DNA of 43,325 nt from Acidobacteriota bacterium (GTDB lineage Bacteria > Acidobacteriota > Vicinamibacteria > Vicinamibacterales > UBA2999): assembly GCA_030650395.1 (NCBI GenBank), contig JAUSDY010000152.1:1-43325 (forward strand), written 5' to 3'. Below, piece by piece: positions 1 through 8,092 of the stretch (the first letter of the stretch is position 1; each line of letters opens with the position of its first letter). Both the position numbers and the translations under genes were made by a program. The notes beneath the pieces are model-generated. The model had not been told where the DNA came from, ran no database searches, and saw only the letters and a program-made list of their open reading frames with translations.

Positions 1-750
1 CGCCTGCGCTGGATGGCCGAGCAGGTCAGCCCGGCGCGGATTGCCGCCGCCGGCAGCATGCTCGACCCCGAGGCGATCACCATCGGCTACGCGCGCCGCT
101 TCGCCGCGTACAAGCGGCCCGAGCTGATCTTTCACGACACCGATCGGCTGGCGCGGATCCTCAATGCCACCGATCGCCCGGTCCAGCTCGTGTTCGCCGG
201 CAAGGCGCACCCGGCCGATGATCCCGCCAAGCATCACCTGCAGCATGTCTTCAAGCACACGCTCGACCCGAAATTCGGCGGGCGGCTGGCGTTCATCGAC
301 GACTACGACATGCACGTGGCGCATTACCTCGTGCACGGCTGCGACGTGTGGCTGAACAACCCGCGCAAGCCGCTCGAGGCCAGCGGCACCAGCGGGATGA
401 AGGCGTCGCTCAACGGCGTGCCGCACTTGAGCATCGGCGACGGCTGGTGGGCCGAAGGGTTTAACGGCAAGAACGGCTGGCTGATCGAAAGCCGCACCGA
501 CCCCGACGATCAGGCCGCCACCGATGCCGCCGACGCCGACTCGCTCTATCGCCTGCTGGAAGAAGAGATCGTGCCGGCGTTTTACGATCGCGACGCGCGC
601 GGGCTGCCGCGGCGCTGGATCCAGATCGTCCGAGAGGCGATGCGCTCGAACGTGCCTCGCTTCTCAACCCGGCGGATGGTCAAGCAGTACATCACCGAGA
701 TGTACGGGCCTGCTGCGCAGGCCTCGACGATCTCAGATCTCAGATCGTAG
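1..750 (+). CDS. glgP: alpha-glucan phosphorylase, C-terminal part (gene runs off the left edge)
   Basis: This is the C-terminal ~249 residues of a glycogen/maltodextrin phosphorylase of the short alpha-glucan phosphorylase family, a cytoplasmic PLP enzyme that releases glucose-1-phosphate from alpha-1,4-glucans. The frame is open from base 1, so the N-terminal part lies outside the window. Visible family features are the KRPELIF segment, the FAGKAHP segment and the PLP-lysine motif EASGTSGMKA, whose lysine codon is at 400-402. The last residues (ISDLRS) and the stop codon lie inside a tandem heptamer repeat, so the native C-terminus has probably been replaced or extended by repeat sequence. 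The family call is firm; the exact native end is not. Confidence 0.93.
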   Translation, partial: RLRWMAEQVSPARIAAAGSMLDPEAITIGYARRFAAYKRPELIFHDTDRLARILNATDRPVQLVFAGKAHPADDPAKHHLQHVFKHTLDPKFGGRLAFIDDYDMHVAHYLVHGCDVWLNNPRKPLEASGTSGMKASLNGVPHLSIGDGWWAEGFNGKNGWLIESRTDPDDQAATDAADADSLYRLLEEEIVPAFYDRDARGLPRRWIQIVREAMRSNVPRFSTRRMVKQYITEMYGPAAQASTISDLRS

Positions 751-841
751 ATTGCAGATTAATCTCAGATCTAAGATTATCTAAGATCTGAAATCGATCT
801 GAGATCTGAGATCTGAGATCTGAGATCTGAGATCTGAGGTT
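730..841. repeat. inverted tandem heptamer array A (ATCTCAG / CTGAGAT)
   Basis: Six perfect head-to-tail copies of ATCTGAG occupy 797-838. To their left (730-790) lie degenerate copies of the complementary heptamer ATCTCAG, giving two inverted arms that meet near AGATCT/CGATCT palindromes. The array supplies the stop codon of the glgP reading frame from the left and the last ~30 codons of the broken M28 frame from the right. The architecture matches the heptamer loci near 19.1, 25.65 and 27.8 kb, although the heptamer sequence differs. Confidence 0.9.
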
Positions 842-1507
842 CTCGATCAAAAACGTGCCGCCCGTCTTCGCCGTGTCCTCGCCCGTCATGTTGAGCGACA
901 ACATCGCCAAGACCCGCTTGACCCGCGCCGCATCGTCCTTGACCCATTGATCGCTGCCGCGGATTTCATCCACCCAGAGAAAGGTAATCGTTCGCGCCGG
1001 CGCCGCCAGCACGCCGCGCCGGATGCCGTCCTGGATGGCAAGCGCCGAGGCCAGCAGCGTGCCGCAGCCGTTGGCATTGTCGTTGGCGCCGGACTCCTGC
1101 ACGTGCGCCGCGAGCACGATGCGCTCGTCGGGCTTCGACCGGCCGGGGATCTCGACGACCAGGTTGCGATTCGGGCGTCGATGGAAGGTTGACTGGATGA
1201 TGAACTGTTGCGATTGCTCGAATGCCGGATTGCCGGCGAGGCGCCAGAGCGGCGCCATCATGCGTGCGGTGTCCATGGCGACGCCCGGATCGACGAACAC
1301 CACCATCTGTTGATAGATCGCGTCCGCGCGCGACGGCAGCACGCGATCGAGCCCTTCGACTCGTCCCGCCGATTGAGACTCGCTCAGGACAGGCGGCGGC
1401 AAGTGCCCTTCGACTCGTGCTTGGTCTTGCGACTCGCTCAGGACAGGCGGCATGTGCGCCGTGACGGCCACTGAAAACAGCAGCACCCCTACGCACTTCT
1501 GCACCAT
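740..1507 (-). pseudogene. M28-type zinc aminopeptidase, 3'-truncated remnant
   Basis: The frame begins with a signal peptide (MVQKCVGVLLFSVAVTA) and continues with a segment resembling secreted M28 peptidases: AAHVQESGANDNANG corresponds to the family's metal-binding GAHxDS...GxDDNASG region, followed by TITFLWVDEI. Homology stops after GGTFLIEN, where the reading frame enters heptamer array A and ends in repeated SQISDLR-like residues. The second half of the catalytic domain, with the remaining metal ligands, is missing, so the product should be inactive. Near the N-terminus two copies of a CCTTCGACTCG...CTCAGGAC repeat are translated as PPVLSES..ARVEG. The start at 1507 is chosen because it begins the signal peptide; the upstream in-frame codons are a nonamer repeat. 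Confidence 0.7.
1351..1451. repeat. two direct copies of a CCTTCGACTCG...CTCAGGAC element
   Basis: The copies are 1351-1397 and 1405-1451, with a 54-bp period. Both start GCCCTTCGACTCG and end GACTCGCTCAGGACAGGCGGC-like; the 13 bases between these ends differ. The element lies within the coding frame of the M28 remnant. CCTTCGACTCGCTCAGGAC-like repeats are widely dispersed in GC-rich soil bacteria; that recognition is from general knowledge, not from a search. Confidence 0.8.
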
Positions 1508-1530
1508 TGGCACTTGACGCACCAGCACCC

Positions 1531-1566
1531 TTCGCACTCTTCGCACCGTACGCACTGTACGCACTC
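1531..1566. repeat. four tandem nonamers (TTCGCAC / TACGCAC type)
   Basis: Four consecutive 9-bp units (1531-1539, 1540-1548, 1549-1557, 1558-1566) follow the pattern T[T/A]CGCAC[T/C][C/G]. They lie just upstream of the M28 remnant. On the minus strand they stay open in its frame and would encode RTVRTVRRVRR-like residues, but this is probably non-coding. Confidence 0.8.
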
Positions 1567-1597
1567 TAGCTTTTGGTTGAAGTAGAATTTATGAGAT

Positions 1598-2059
1598 ATG
1601 TCCCGCAAGTCAATCGGTAACAAGAAGGGCTGCGCGCTGTGCGGCGCCAAGGAAGTCTCGGAGCCTCGCGGCGAGGAACGCTACTGCCGCGACTGCTGGG
1701 ACAAGAAGATCGCGGTCGAAGAGATCGTGGCGCGCGAGTTCGCGCTGAAGCGCTACATCCGCGCGCATAGCGCCGAGAAGTACCTGGTCTATCACTCGAC
1801 TCAGAAGCGGCCGATCGGCCAGATCATCGTCGTCGACGACGGCTACGATCTGTTCCTCACGATGACGATCTATCCGAACTTCGCGTGGGACGATGCCGCG
1901 TATCACCTGGAAGGCGACCCGGAGGGCCGGACGTTTGCCGAGCTGCTGGTCGACGTGGTGGCCACCGAGGTCATCGAGCCGTGGGGCGGCGGCAAGTGGC
2001 ATCTCGAAGTATTCCGGTCGACGGCTGCCGAGCCCGAAGACTGGAACGGCGAAATGTAG
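1598..2059 (+). CDS. hypothetical protein with N-terminal zinc-ribbon-like cysteines
   Basis: A 153-residue soluble protein that I do not recognise. Near the N-terminus are two Cys pairs, CALC and CRDC, about 17 residues apart, which is the spacing of a small zinc ribbon. The rest is a mixed alpha/beta region rich in aromatic and acidic residues, with no signal peptide or membrane segment. There is no Shine-Dalgarno sequence, but a TAGAAT hexamer at 1583-1588 lies only 9 bases before the ATG, suggesting a very short or absent leader. The gene stands alone between the M28 remnant on the other strand and a small secreted protein. A nucleic-acid- or protein-binding role would be a guess. Confidence 0.75.
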   Translation: MSRKSIGNKKGCALCGAKEVSEPRGEERYCRDCWDKKIAVEEIVAREFALKRYIRAHSAEKYLVYHSTQKRPIGQIIVVDDGYDLFLTMTIYPNFAWDDAAYHLEGDPEGRTFAELLVDVVATEVIEPWGGGKWHLEVFRSTAAEPEDWNGEM

Positions 2060-2118
2060 CGTCCGCCTGCGCGCCAGGCGCTACGGCGAGACTTCGCCAA
2101 GAAAAGTGGGCGAAGGGT

Positions 2119-2138
2119 TATAATCCTGCACCGGAGGG
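2119..2138 (+). promoter_or_regulatory. -10 box and ribosome-binding site of the small secreted protein
   Basis: A TATAAT hexamer (2119-2124) is followed by a strong GGAGGG Shine-Dalgarno sequence (2133-2138), 8 bases before the ATG at 2147. No good -35 box is visible at the expected distance. Confidence 0.5.
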
Positions 2139-2146
2139 TTCATCGT

Positions 2147-2596
2147 ATGAAATTGCAACAGCGGATGGCAGTGGCGGCGATAGCATTGCTGCTCGCCCCG
2201 GCGGCGTTTGCAGGCCAGGCTGCGCCGGCCGCGCCAGCGGCACCGGCCGCACCCCGGAAGCTCATCTCGCCCGTGCGTGGCGAGGCCCAGGTCGAGTACA
2301 CCAAGCCGAATACGAAGGTTGCCGGCACAGAAGTGGTGACCATCATCATGGTCAAGAACGTGTCGAACGCGCCGATCGCCGGCTTCAAGCTGGAGGAAAG
2401 CTGGATCGACAAGGCGGGCACCCTGTCGGGCGGAGATACCTACCGCCACCCGAAACCGTTCATGCCCGGCGAGATCATCACCGTCACCCTGCGGACGCCG
2501 AAGAACGCGCGCATGGCGAGCAACAGCTACAACTTCTCGCACGCCAACGGCACCGTGAAGCCGAAGTCGGTGCCCAAGATCGTCCCCACGACGTAA
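2147..2596 (+). CDS. small secreted protein, FxLYD-like fold possible
   Basis: A 149-residue protein with a clear signal peptide (residues 1-22, cleavage after AFA), an Ala/Pro-rich linker (AAPAAPAAPAAP) and a compact C-terminal domain. The segment VKNVSNAPIAGFKLEESW, followed by MPGEIITVTL, resembles FxLYD-type or other immunoglobulin-like extracytoplasmic domains that compare conserved with added interactions, but the match is by eye only. It is expressed from its own promoter with a strong Shine-Dalgarno sequence and converges with the VWFA gene. Its function is unknown; it probably sits in the periplasm or on the cell surface. Confidence 0.75.
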   Translation: MKLQQRMAVAAIALLLAPAAFAGQAAPAAPAAPAAPRKLISPVRGEAQVEYTKPNTKVAGTEVVTIIMVKNVSNAPIAGFKLEESWIDKAGTLSGGDTYRHPKPFMPGEIITVTLRTPKNARMASNSYNFSHANGTVKPKSVPKIVPTT

Positions 2597-2626
2597 GCGA
2601 TCTCGTCGGAATTCGGATCAGGATAA

Positions 2627-2644
2627 GGGGACGGAAACGTTCCC
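2627..2644. repeat. GGGGACGGAAACGTTCCC near-palindrome between convergent genes
   Basis: An 18-bp imperfect palindrome followed by TTGTTTTTTG. It lies between two convergent genes and could serve as a bidirectional terminator. The same type of element (GGGGACGGAAACGTTCCC, GGGGTCTGACCCC) is a common dispersed intergenic repeat in some bacteria. Confidence 0.5.
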
Positions 2645-2656
2645 TTGTTTTTTGTC

Positions 2657-5158
2657 TTATTTCTTGTCGACCTTCTCGAATCGAATCTCACCCGTAAACT
2701 TCGGGATCGCCACGATCTGAGCCGGCGAGGTAATGACCTGCGCGGTAATGTCGCCGCGGCCGGGGCTGCGTTCGGCCCATTCCACGATCAGCGCGTCGCC
2801 CTGGCGCCGTGTACCGACGATCTCGACCTGGTAACCCGCCGACATTTTCGAGCCGAGAAACACCGCCACCACGGTTGACGCATTGAGATCGACCCTGGGC
2901 GCCGGCTTGTCGCTGGCGTGCTGCCGCCACAACGCGGCCCACTCGGCGGGCGTGCGGGCCACCGCCTGCCGCGGCTGGTCGATGTTGCTCATCATGTCGG
3001 TGGCTATGGTCTGCATGGGGGCACTCTGCGCTGGAGAAACGCCTGGCGCGGGCCCGGGCGTCGGCAGCACGCGGAACACGGTGTCGGTCGCGACGGTCGG
3101 GCGGTCTCCCAACCTCGAGATCGCTTCGACGCGCAAGACATAGAGTCCCGGCGCCATCTGCTTGAGCGGGATCCGCGCGGTGAATCCGTACCCGCCGGCC
3201 GACCCTTTGAGCTCGGAGCTGTCGCGCTCTTCCTTCGTCTCGAAAACGGTCTGGCCGCCTTCGGCCTTGACCGTCGCGGAGAGCTCCACCTTGTGCGGCT
3301 GGTTGCCGGTGTTGTCGTAAATCTCCGCGAAGAACGCCACCTCGTCGATCGGCGGGAACTCGCGGTAGCTCGACAGCGGTCCGGGCAGGATCTTCTCGAG
3401 CGGATCCTTCGGACGGATCGTCGGCGCCACGCCGCTCAACGCCGAGGTGATCGCGACCCCGCTCATCGACAGTTTCTCTTTCGCAAAGTCCGGCACCATG
3501 AGGTCGAACGTCACCGAGCCGGCTTTCTTGGTGTTGTTCTCCTTGACGCCGACGCGAAGCTGATACCGGCCCGGCGCGAGATCGAGCGTCGAGATGACGC
3601 GGAACCCGCTGGCCTTCACACGATTGGCGGTGTCGGGCTTCATGTTGAGATCGATCGTGCTGCGGTCCGACGGGAACGTCTTGCCCTTGTCGTCGCTCGC
3701 AATCACGAGGACCTCGAGCGCGTTCCGGAACGTGCCGTCTTTTTCGACAAACGGCAGGCTGCTGCCGCCGACCAGGGTCGAGACGATGACCGAGCCCTTC
3801 GGCGCCGGTCCCTTGAACACCACCGCCGTGGTCGCCAGCGGCAGTGCCACGAGCGGCAGCGGACTCTCCATGGCTTCGCGCAGCTCGGGCGACGCGCCGG
3901 TCGGCGGCGCCGGCTTGGCTTCCGGCGCGCGGCCGCGTGCCGCGACGTAGCCCTTTCTCGCGCGCACGGTGACGCCCGGCCGGTTCGGCAGGCGCACCTC
4001 GATCTTGCGGAACCGCCCGTCGCGGCGATCGTTGGTCGAGTAATAGCCCATCACGTAGTACGAGCTGTTATCGTCGACGATCCGCTGGAACGCAGTTCCG
4101 AAATCATTGCGATTGACCGCGGCGAAGCCGCCGGTCTCGTCGGAGAGCACGCGCAGGCTGTCTTGCGCGAGCCGCACTTCGTTGTAGAACGACCCGGTAT
4201 TGAGGCCGAGCGTGGTGTCGTCAGGGAACGACTGCACCTCGATCAGCTCGTCGCCGACGGCGCCGCCGAGGCCGCGCGGATCGACGCCGTAGACCGCGAC
4301 GTTGGCGCGGGTCGCCGCCGCGAGCACGTCGCGCGTGGCGTCCATCACCATCGTGGCGTCCTTGTTGGCGAAGACGTCGGTGATGTCGTAGTCGATGCCT
4401 TCGCTGAACAGCACCAGCGCCTTGCGGCGCCCGCGGATGTTGCCGAGGTACTCCGAGAGGTTCTTGATGGTGTCGAGCGCGTTACGCGCCTGGTAGCCGC
4501 GCTCGGCGTCATCCATGTCGGTGACGGCATCGCTGGGGTCCATCCGCCGGCCCGCCGCGTCGATCTTGTTCGCCGTCGACGAGCGCAGCTTGCGCCCCAT
4601 GAACTTGTCGACCGCCTGCAGCAGCAGGCGCCGGCTGCTGGTGAAATCCTGGCTGGTGTCCGACCGGCCGGTATAGACGACCGCCGCGGTGTCGTTGGCG
4701 CCGATGTACTTCTCGATGAACAGGCGGGCCGCGGCCCTGGTGCGCTGCGAGCGGAGCGCGCTGGTGTGCAGGTCGTCGAGCACGATCAGGTAGATGCGGC
4801 CGTCGGCGCCCTCGAGATTGGTCCGCACGTCAGGCTCGATCGGCTGCGCGGCAAACAGCGGCCGCGCCGCGCGCTCGACCGGAATGTTGACGAGCGAGAA
4901 CGCCGTGACCTGCTGCGGCTTGCCGTCTTCGAACACCTGGAAGTCGGAAGGCTTGAGGTCGGTGATGAACTTGCCGTTCTGATCGAGCACGCGCGCGTCG
5001 ACTTCGACGTAATTGACTTCGGCGCGGAACGTAATCGGCGGCTGTTGCGCCGCCGGCGCGCTGGATCCGGGAATGGGCGCCTGAGGGGTCTGCGCGCGAA
5101 CGAATCCGCCGCCAGCCATCAAGGCGAGAAGTCCGAACAGAGTGATTTGCTTCGTCAT
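2657..5158 (-). CDS. secreted VWFA-related protein fused to a PrcB-like C-terminal domain
   Basis: An 833-residue exported protein. After a signal peptide (MTKQITLFGLLALMAGGGFVRA) comes the N-terminal region typical of the acidobacterial VWFA-related family (FRAEVNYVEVDARVLDQNG, then SDFQVFEDGKPQ). A von Willebrand A-like domain follows, starting at IYLIVLDDLHTSALRS. The middle part (about residues 400-690) looks like beta-sandwich repeats. The last ~110 residues (AEWAALWRQH, VVAVFLGSKMSAGYQVEIVG, IVAIPKF) match the PrcB C-terminal domain found in protease-complex regulators. The start at 5158 is preferred because it begins the signal peptide; the frame is open further upstream. No MIDAS-type DxSxS is obvious, so metal binding is doubtful. 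The substrate or partner is unknown. Confidence 0.85.
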   Translation of the reverse strand: MTKQITLFGLLALMAGGGFVRAQTPQAPIPGSSAPAAQQPPITFRAEVNYVEVDARVLDQNGKFITDLKPSDFQVFEDGKPQQVTAFSLVNIPVERAARPLFAAQPIEPDVRTNLEGADGRIYLIVLDDLHTSALRSQRTRAAARLFIEKYIGANDTAAVVYTGRSDTSQDFTSSRRLLLQAVDKFMGRKLRSSTANKIDAAGRRMDPSDAVTDMDDAERGYQARNALDTIKNLSEYLGNIRGRRKALVLFSEGIDYDITDVFANKDATMVMDATRDVLAAATRANVAVYGVDPRGLGGAVGDELIEVQSFPDDTTLGLNTGSFYNEVRLAQDSLRVLSDETGGFAAVNRNDFGTAFQRIVDDNSSYYVMGYYSTNDRRDGRFRKIEVRLPNRPGVTVRARKGYVAARGRAPEAKPAPPTGASPELREAMESPLPLVALPLATTAVVFKGPAPKGSVIVSTLVGGSSLPFVEKDGTFRNALEVLVIASDDKGKTFPSDRSTIDLNMKPDTANRVKASGFRVISTLDLAPGRYQLRVGVKENNTKKAGSVTFDLMVPDFAKEKLSMSGVAITSALSGVAPTIRPKDPLEKILPGPLSSYREFPPIDEVAFFAEIYDNTGNQPHKVELSATVKAEGGQTVFETKEERDSSELKGSAGGYGFTARIPLKQMAPGLYVLRVEAISRLGDRPTVATDTVFRVLPTPGPAPGVSPAQSAPMQTIATDMMSNIDQPRQAVARTPAEWAALWRQHASDKPAPRVDLNASTVVAVFLGSKMSAGYQVEIVGTRRQGDALIVEWAERSPGRGDITAQVITSPAQIVAIPKFTGEIRFEKVDKK

Positions 5159-5260
5159 GATGTGTCTTCGCAGGGCGGGCATCGTGGCACCCGCCCACAG
5201 GCTCTTAGCAGGCACCCTCAAGTATAGACGCCCTGCTCAGGGTAACGGTTTTAGGTCCGC

Positions 5261-5266
5261 TATAAT
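5261..5266 (+). promoter_or_regulatory. TATAAT -10 box 9 bases before an ATG, leaderless start likely
   Basis: A perfect TATAAT ends 9 bases before the ATG at 5276 and no Shine-Dalgarno sequence is present. Transcription would start within a few bases of the start codon, so the mRNA is probably leaderless. No recognisable -35 box is seen. Confidence 0.5.
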
Positions 5267-5275
5267 CATCCGTCT

Positions 5276-6460
5276 ATGCCACTTGACATCGCCGCCGTCC
5301 AGAAGGCGCTCACAGCCGACGGCCTCGATGCATGGCTGCTGTACGACTTTCATGGCTCCAACCCCGTGTCGGCCGGCCTGGCGAGCGGGGGCAAGGTCGG
5401 ACATCTCGCCACGCGGCGATGGTTTTACCTCATCCCCGCAACCGGAGAGCCGCGGGCGTTGGTGCACGCCATCGAGCGATACAACCTCGACCACCTGCCC
5501 GGTACAAAAACCGTGTATGCCGGGCGGGAGCAGCTCGAATCCGGCCTCGGCCACATCGTCACGGGCATGAAGCGCGTCGCGATGGAGTACTCGCCGCGCG
5601 CCGCCATCCCGTACGTCTCGCGCGTCGACGGCGGAACGATCGAGCTGGTGCGCTCCCTCGGTGTCGACGTCGTCTCGTCGGGCGATCTCATCCAACAGTT
5701 CGAAGCGCGCTGGGACGACGCGGCGATCGCCAGCCATCGCACAGCGTCTGAAGCGCTGTACCGCATCAAGGATCGCGCGTTCGAATTAGTCGCAGAGCGG
5801 CTTCGCGACCATGTGCCGACCACGGAATTCGACATTCAACAGTCGATGGTGGGCTGGTTCAAGGACGAAGGCCTCGTCGCCGATTCGGCGCCCTGCGTTT
5901 CGGCCCAGGAAAATGCCGGCAACCCGCACTACCTGGCGACCGCCGCCGAACACCGGGTCATCCGTAAGAACGAGCTGGTGTTGCTGGACCTGTGGGGAAA
6001 ACTCGCTGCACCCGGGACGGTATTCGCCGATATAACGTGGATAGGGTTCGTGGGCGACGCGGTACCCGAAGCCATGACCAAGGCGTTTGCCACGATCTGC
6101 GGCGCGCGAGACGCGGCGGTGACGGTGGTACAGGACGCCGCAAAAGCGGGACGGGACGTGCGCGGGTTCGAAGCCGATCGCGCGGCGCGCAAAGTGCTCA
6201 TCGACGCCGGCTACGGTGACGCGATTCTTCACCGCACCGGCCACAGCCTGGGCGAGCAGGTCCACGGCAACGGCGCGCATCTGGACGATTACGAAACGCA
6301 TGACGAACGCCGGCTGCTGCCCGGTACGGGCTTTACGATCGAACCTGGGCTGTATTTCAAGGACTTCGGGGTCCGGACCGAAATCAACATGGTCTGGCCG
6401 CCCGCAAGTGGACCAGAAGTGACCGGGCCGCGTCAGAAGAGTATCGTTACACTTACATAG
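5276..6460 (+). CDS. M24 family metallopeptidase (Xaa-Pro aminopeptidase-like)
   Basis: A 394-residue cytoplasmic enzyme with the two-part M24 layout: an N-terminal creatinase-like domain (about 1-165) and a C-terminal pita-bread catalytic domain. The expected five metal ligands can be traced in order: Asp in VLLDLWG, Asp in VFADITW, His in HRTGHSLG, Glu in TIEPGLY and Glu in RTEINM. The family removes N-terminal residues preceding proline, or cleaves related small substrates, using a dinuclear metal centre. The gene has its own likely leaderless promoter and precedes a periplasmic protease gene. Whether it is an aminopeptidase P or a prolidase cannot be told from sequence alone. Confidence 0.9.
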   Translation: MPLDIAAVQKALTADGLDAWLLYDFHGSNPVSAGLASGGKVGHLATRRWFYLIPATGEPRALVHAIERYNLDHLPGTKTVYAGREQLESGLGHIVTGMKRVAMEYSPRAAIPYVSRVDGGTIELVRSLGVDVVSSGDLIQQFEARWDDAAIASHRTASEALYRIKDRAFELVAERLRDHVPTTEFDIQQSMVGWFKDEGLVADSAPCVSAQENAGNPHYLATAAEHRVIRKNELVLLDLWGKLAAPGTVFADITWIGFVGDAVPEAMTKAFATICGARDAAVTVVQDAAKAGRDVRGFEADRAARKVLIDAGYGDAILHRTGHSLGEQVHGNGAHLDDYETHDERRLLPGTGFTIEPGLYFKDFGVRTEINMVWPPASGPEVTGPRQKSIVTLT

Positions 6461-6511
6461 GCACCCCCTTCTTGGGGCTGCCTGAACTCGCTGAAGGTGT
6501 TGGAGGACGAA

Positions 6512-8080
6512 ATGTCGAGTCGGAAGACGACGCTCTTTTATTCGTTGCTGATCGCGGTGGCCTCGCTGGCGGTGGGAATGGTGATTGCCTCGCGGCTGGA
6601 TCTGTCGCCCGCTTCGGCGGCGCAGACCATGGTGGCGCCGCCGATGAACAGCGCCCCGCTCAGCGGGCCCGTTGACGCCAGCACCTTCCGCAATATCGCC
6701 AAGGCGATGAGCCCGGCGGTGGTCAACATCCGCAGCACGTCGAAGGCGCGCGCGCAGGAGATGACCGAATTCTTTGGCGGCGGCGGGGGCGGCGGCAGCG
6801 ACGACTTACTCGAGCGCTTCTTCGGCGGTCAGGGCCGGCAGCAGCCGCAACAACGCCAGCGCCCGCCGCGCGAGCAGGAAACACAGGCCGCCGGCACGGG
6901 CTTTGTGATCAACAAGGAAGGCTACATCCTCACCAACAACCACGTGGTCGAGGGTGCCACGAAGATCGAGGTGTCGTTCTTCGGCGAAGACCGGGACGAC
7001 GTCTATCACGAGGCCAAGCTGGTCGGGCGCGATCCGCTGACCGACAGCGCCTTGATTCAGCTCGTGGAGCCGAAGGCCGGCTTGACCGAAATCAAGTTCG
7101 GTGACTCGTCGAAGATGGAGCCTGGCGACTGGGTCGTCGCGATCGGCAACCCGTTTGGCCTCGCCCATACCGTGAGCGTCGGCGTGATCAGCGCCACCGC
7201 GCGCTCGTTCCCGATCGCCGAACAGCGCTTCGCCGATGTCCTCCAGACCGACGCGGCGATCAATCCAGGCAACTCCGGCGGGCCGCTGTTGAACGCGCGC
7301 GGCGAAGTCATCGGCATCAACACCGCTATCTATACGGATTCACGGCAGGCGGGCAACATCGGCATCGGCTTCGCGATTCCGATTAACGCCGTGCGCGAGC
7401 TCATTCCGCAGCTGCGCAGCGGCAAGGTGTCGCGCGGCGTGATCGGCGTCAGCGTGTCGGCGGTCCCTGCCGATGCGTTGGCCGAGTTCGGTTTGAAGGA
7501 ACGCAAGGGCGCGCTCATCGGCACCGTGACCCGTGGCGCCGCGGCATCGAAGGCCGGCATTCAGCCGGGAGACATCATTCTCGAGTTCAACGGCAAGGTT
7601 GTTCGTAATCGCGACGAGCTCGTTAGCACCGTCGTCGCCACCAAGCCCGGGTCGACCGTGCCCGTGAAGGTGCTGCGCGATCGCCAGGAGAAAACGCTCA
7701 GCCTCACCGTCGACGAGCTGAACCTCGACGAGGAAGGCAGCCGCAATAACCCGACGCGCGAGACGACCGTCGAGCCGGACGACGACCAGTCGTCGCAGGG
7801 CTTCGGGATCACCATCAGCTTGCTGACGCCCGACGTGGCGCGCCGGCTGCGCGCGCCGTCGGATACCGAAGGCGTGCTGGTGTCCGAGGTCGAACAAGGC
7901 AGCCCGGCGTTCCGCCAGGGCCTCGCCCGCGGCGACATCATCCTGCAGGTCAACCGCAAATCGGTGAAGTCGCCGCAGGACGCGAGCCGCGCCCTCGCCC
8001 AGGTGAACTCGGGCGGCACCGCGTTCCTCCTGGTGATGCGCGGCGGACAGGAACAGTTCTTCACCGTCCGCAAGGAATAG
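6512..8080 (+). CDS. degP: Do/DegP-type periplasmic serine protease with two PDZ domains
   Basis: A 522-residue envelope protease. An N-terminal membrane/signal segment (FYSLLIAVASLAVGMVIAS) is followed by a low-complexity glycine and glutamine linker. The trypsin-like domain has the triad His in TNNHVV, Asp in LTDSALIQL and Ser in GNSGGP. Two PDZ domains follow: the first begins near RGVIGVSV, the second near GFGITISLL and ends with DIILQVN. The family degrades or refolds misfolded envelope proteins. The start at 6512 is chosen for its GGAGGA Shine-Dalgarno sequence at 6502-6507; a GTG at 6497 is also in frame. DegP, DegQ and MucD-like names cannot be separated here. Confidence 0.93.
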   Translation: MSSRKTTLFYSLLIAVASLAVGMVIASRLDLSPASAAQTMVAPPMNSAPLSGPVDASTFRNIAKAMSPAVVNIRSTSKARAQEMTEFFGGGGGGGSDDLLERFFGGQGRQQPQQRQRPPREQETQAAGTGFVINKEGYILTNNHVVEGATKIEVSFFGEDRDDVYHEAKLVGRDPLTDSALIQLVEPKAGLTEIKFGDSSKMEPGDWVVAIGNPFGLAHTVSVGVISATARSFPIAEQRFADVLQTDAAINPGNSGGPLLNARGEVIGINTAIYTDSRQAGNIGIGFAIPINAVRELIPQLRSGKVSRGVIGVSVSAVPADALAEFGLKERKGALIGTVTRGAAASKAGIQPGDIILEFNGKVVRNRDELVSTVVATKPGSTVPVKVLRDRQEKTLSLTVDELNLDEEGSRNNPTRETTVEPDDDQSSQGFGITISLLTPDVARRLRAPSDTEGVLVSEVEQGSPAFRQGLARGDIILQVNRKSVKSPQDASRALAQVNSGGTAFLLVMRGGQEQFFTVRKE

Positions 8081-8092
8081 GAACCGCGGCCA

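Noticed and set aside
797-838. Heptamer arrays as CRISPR arrays
   Set aside because: Units are 7 bp with no spacers and no cas genes occur in the window.
2918-5227. Long plus-strand open frame of 769 codons opposite the VWFA gene
   Set aside because: It is Arg/Asp/His-rich and without domain features. It is an antisense shadow of the GC-rich minus-strand gene, whose product has a signal peptide and recognisable domains.
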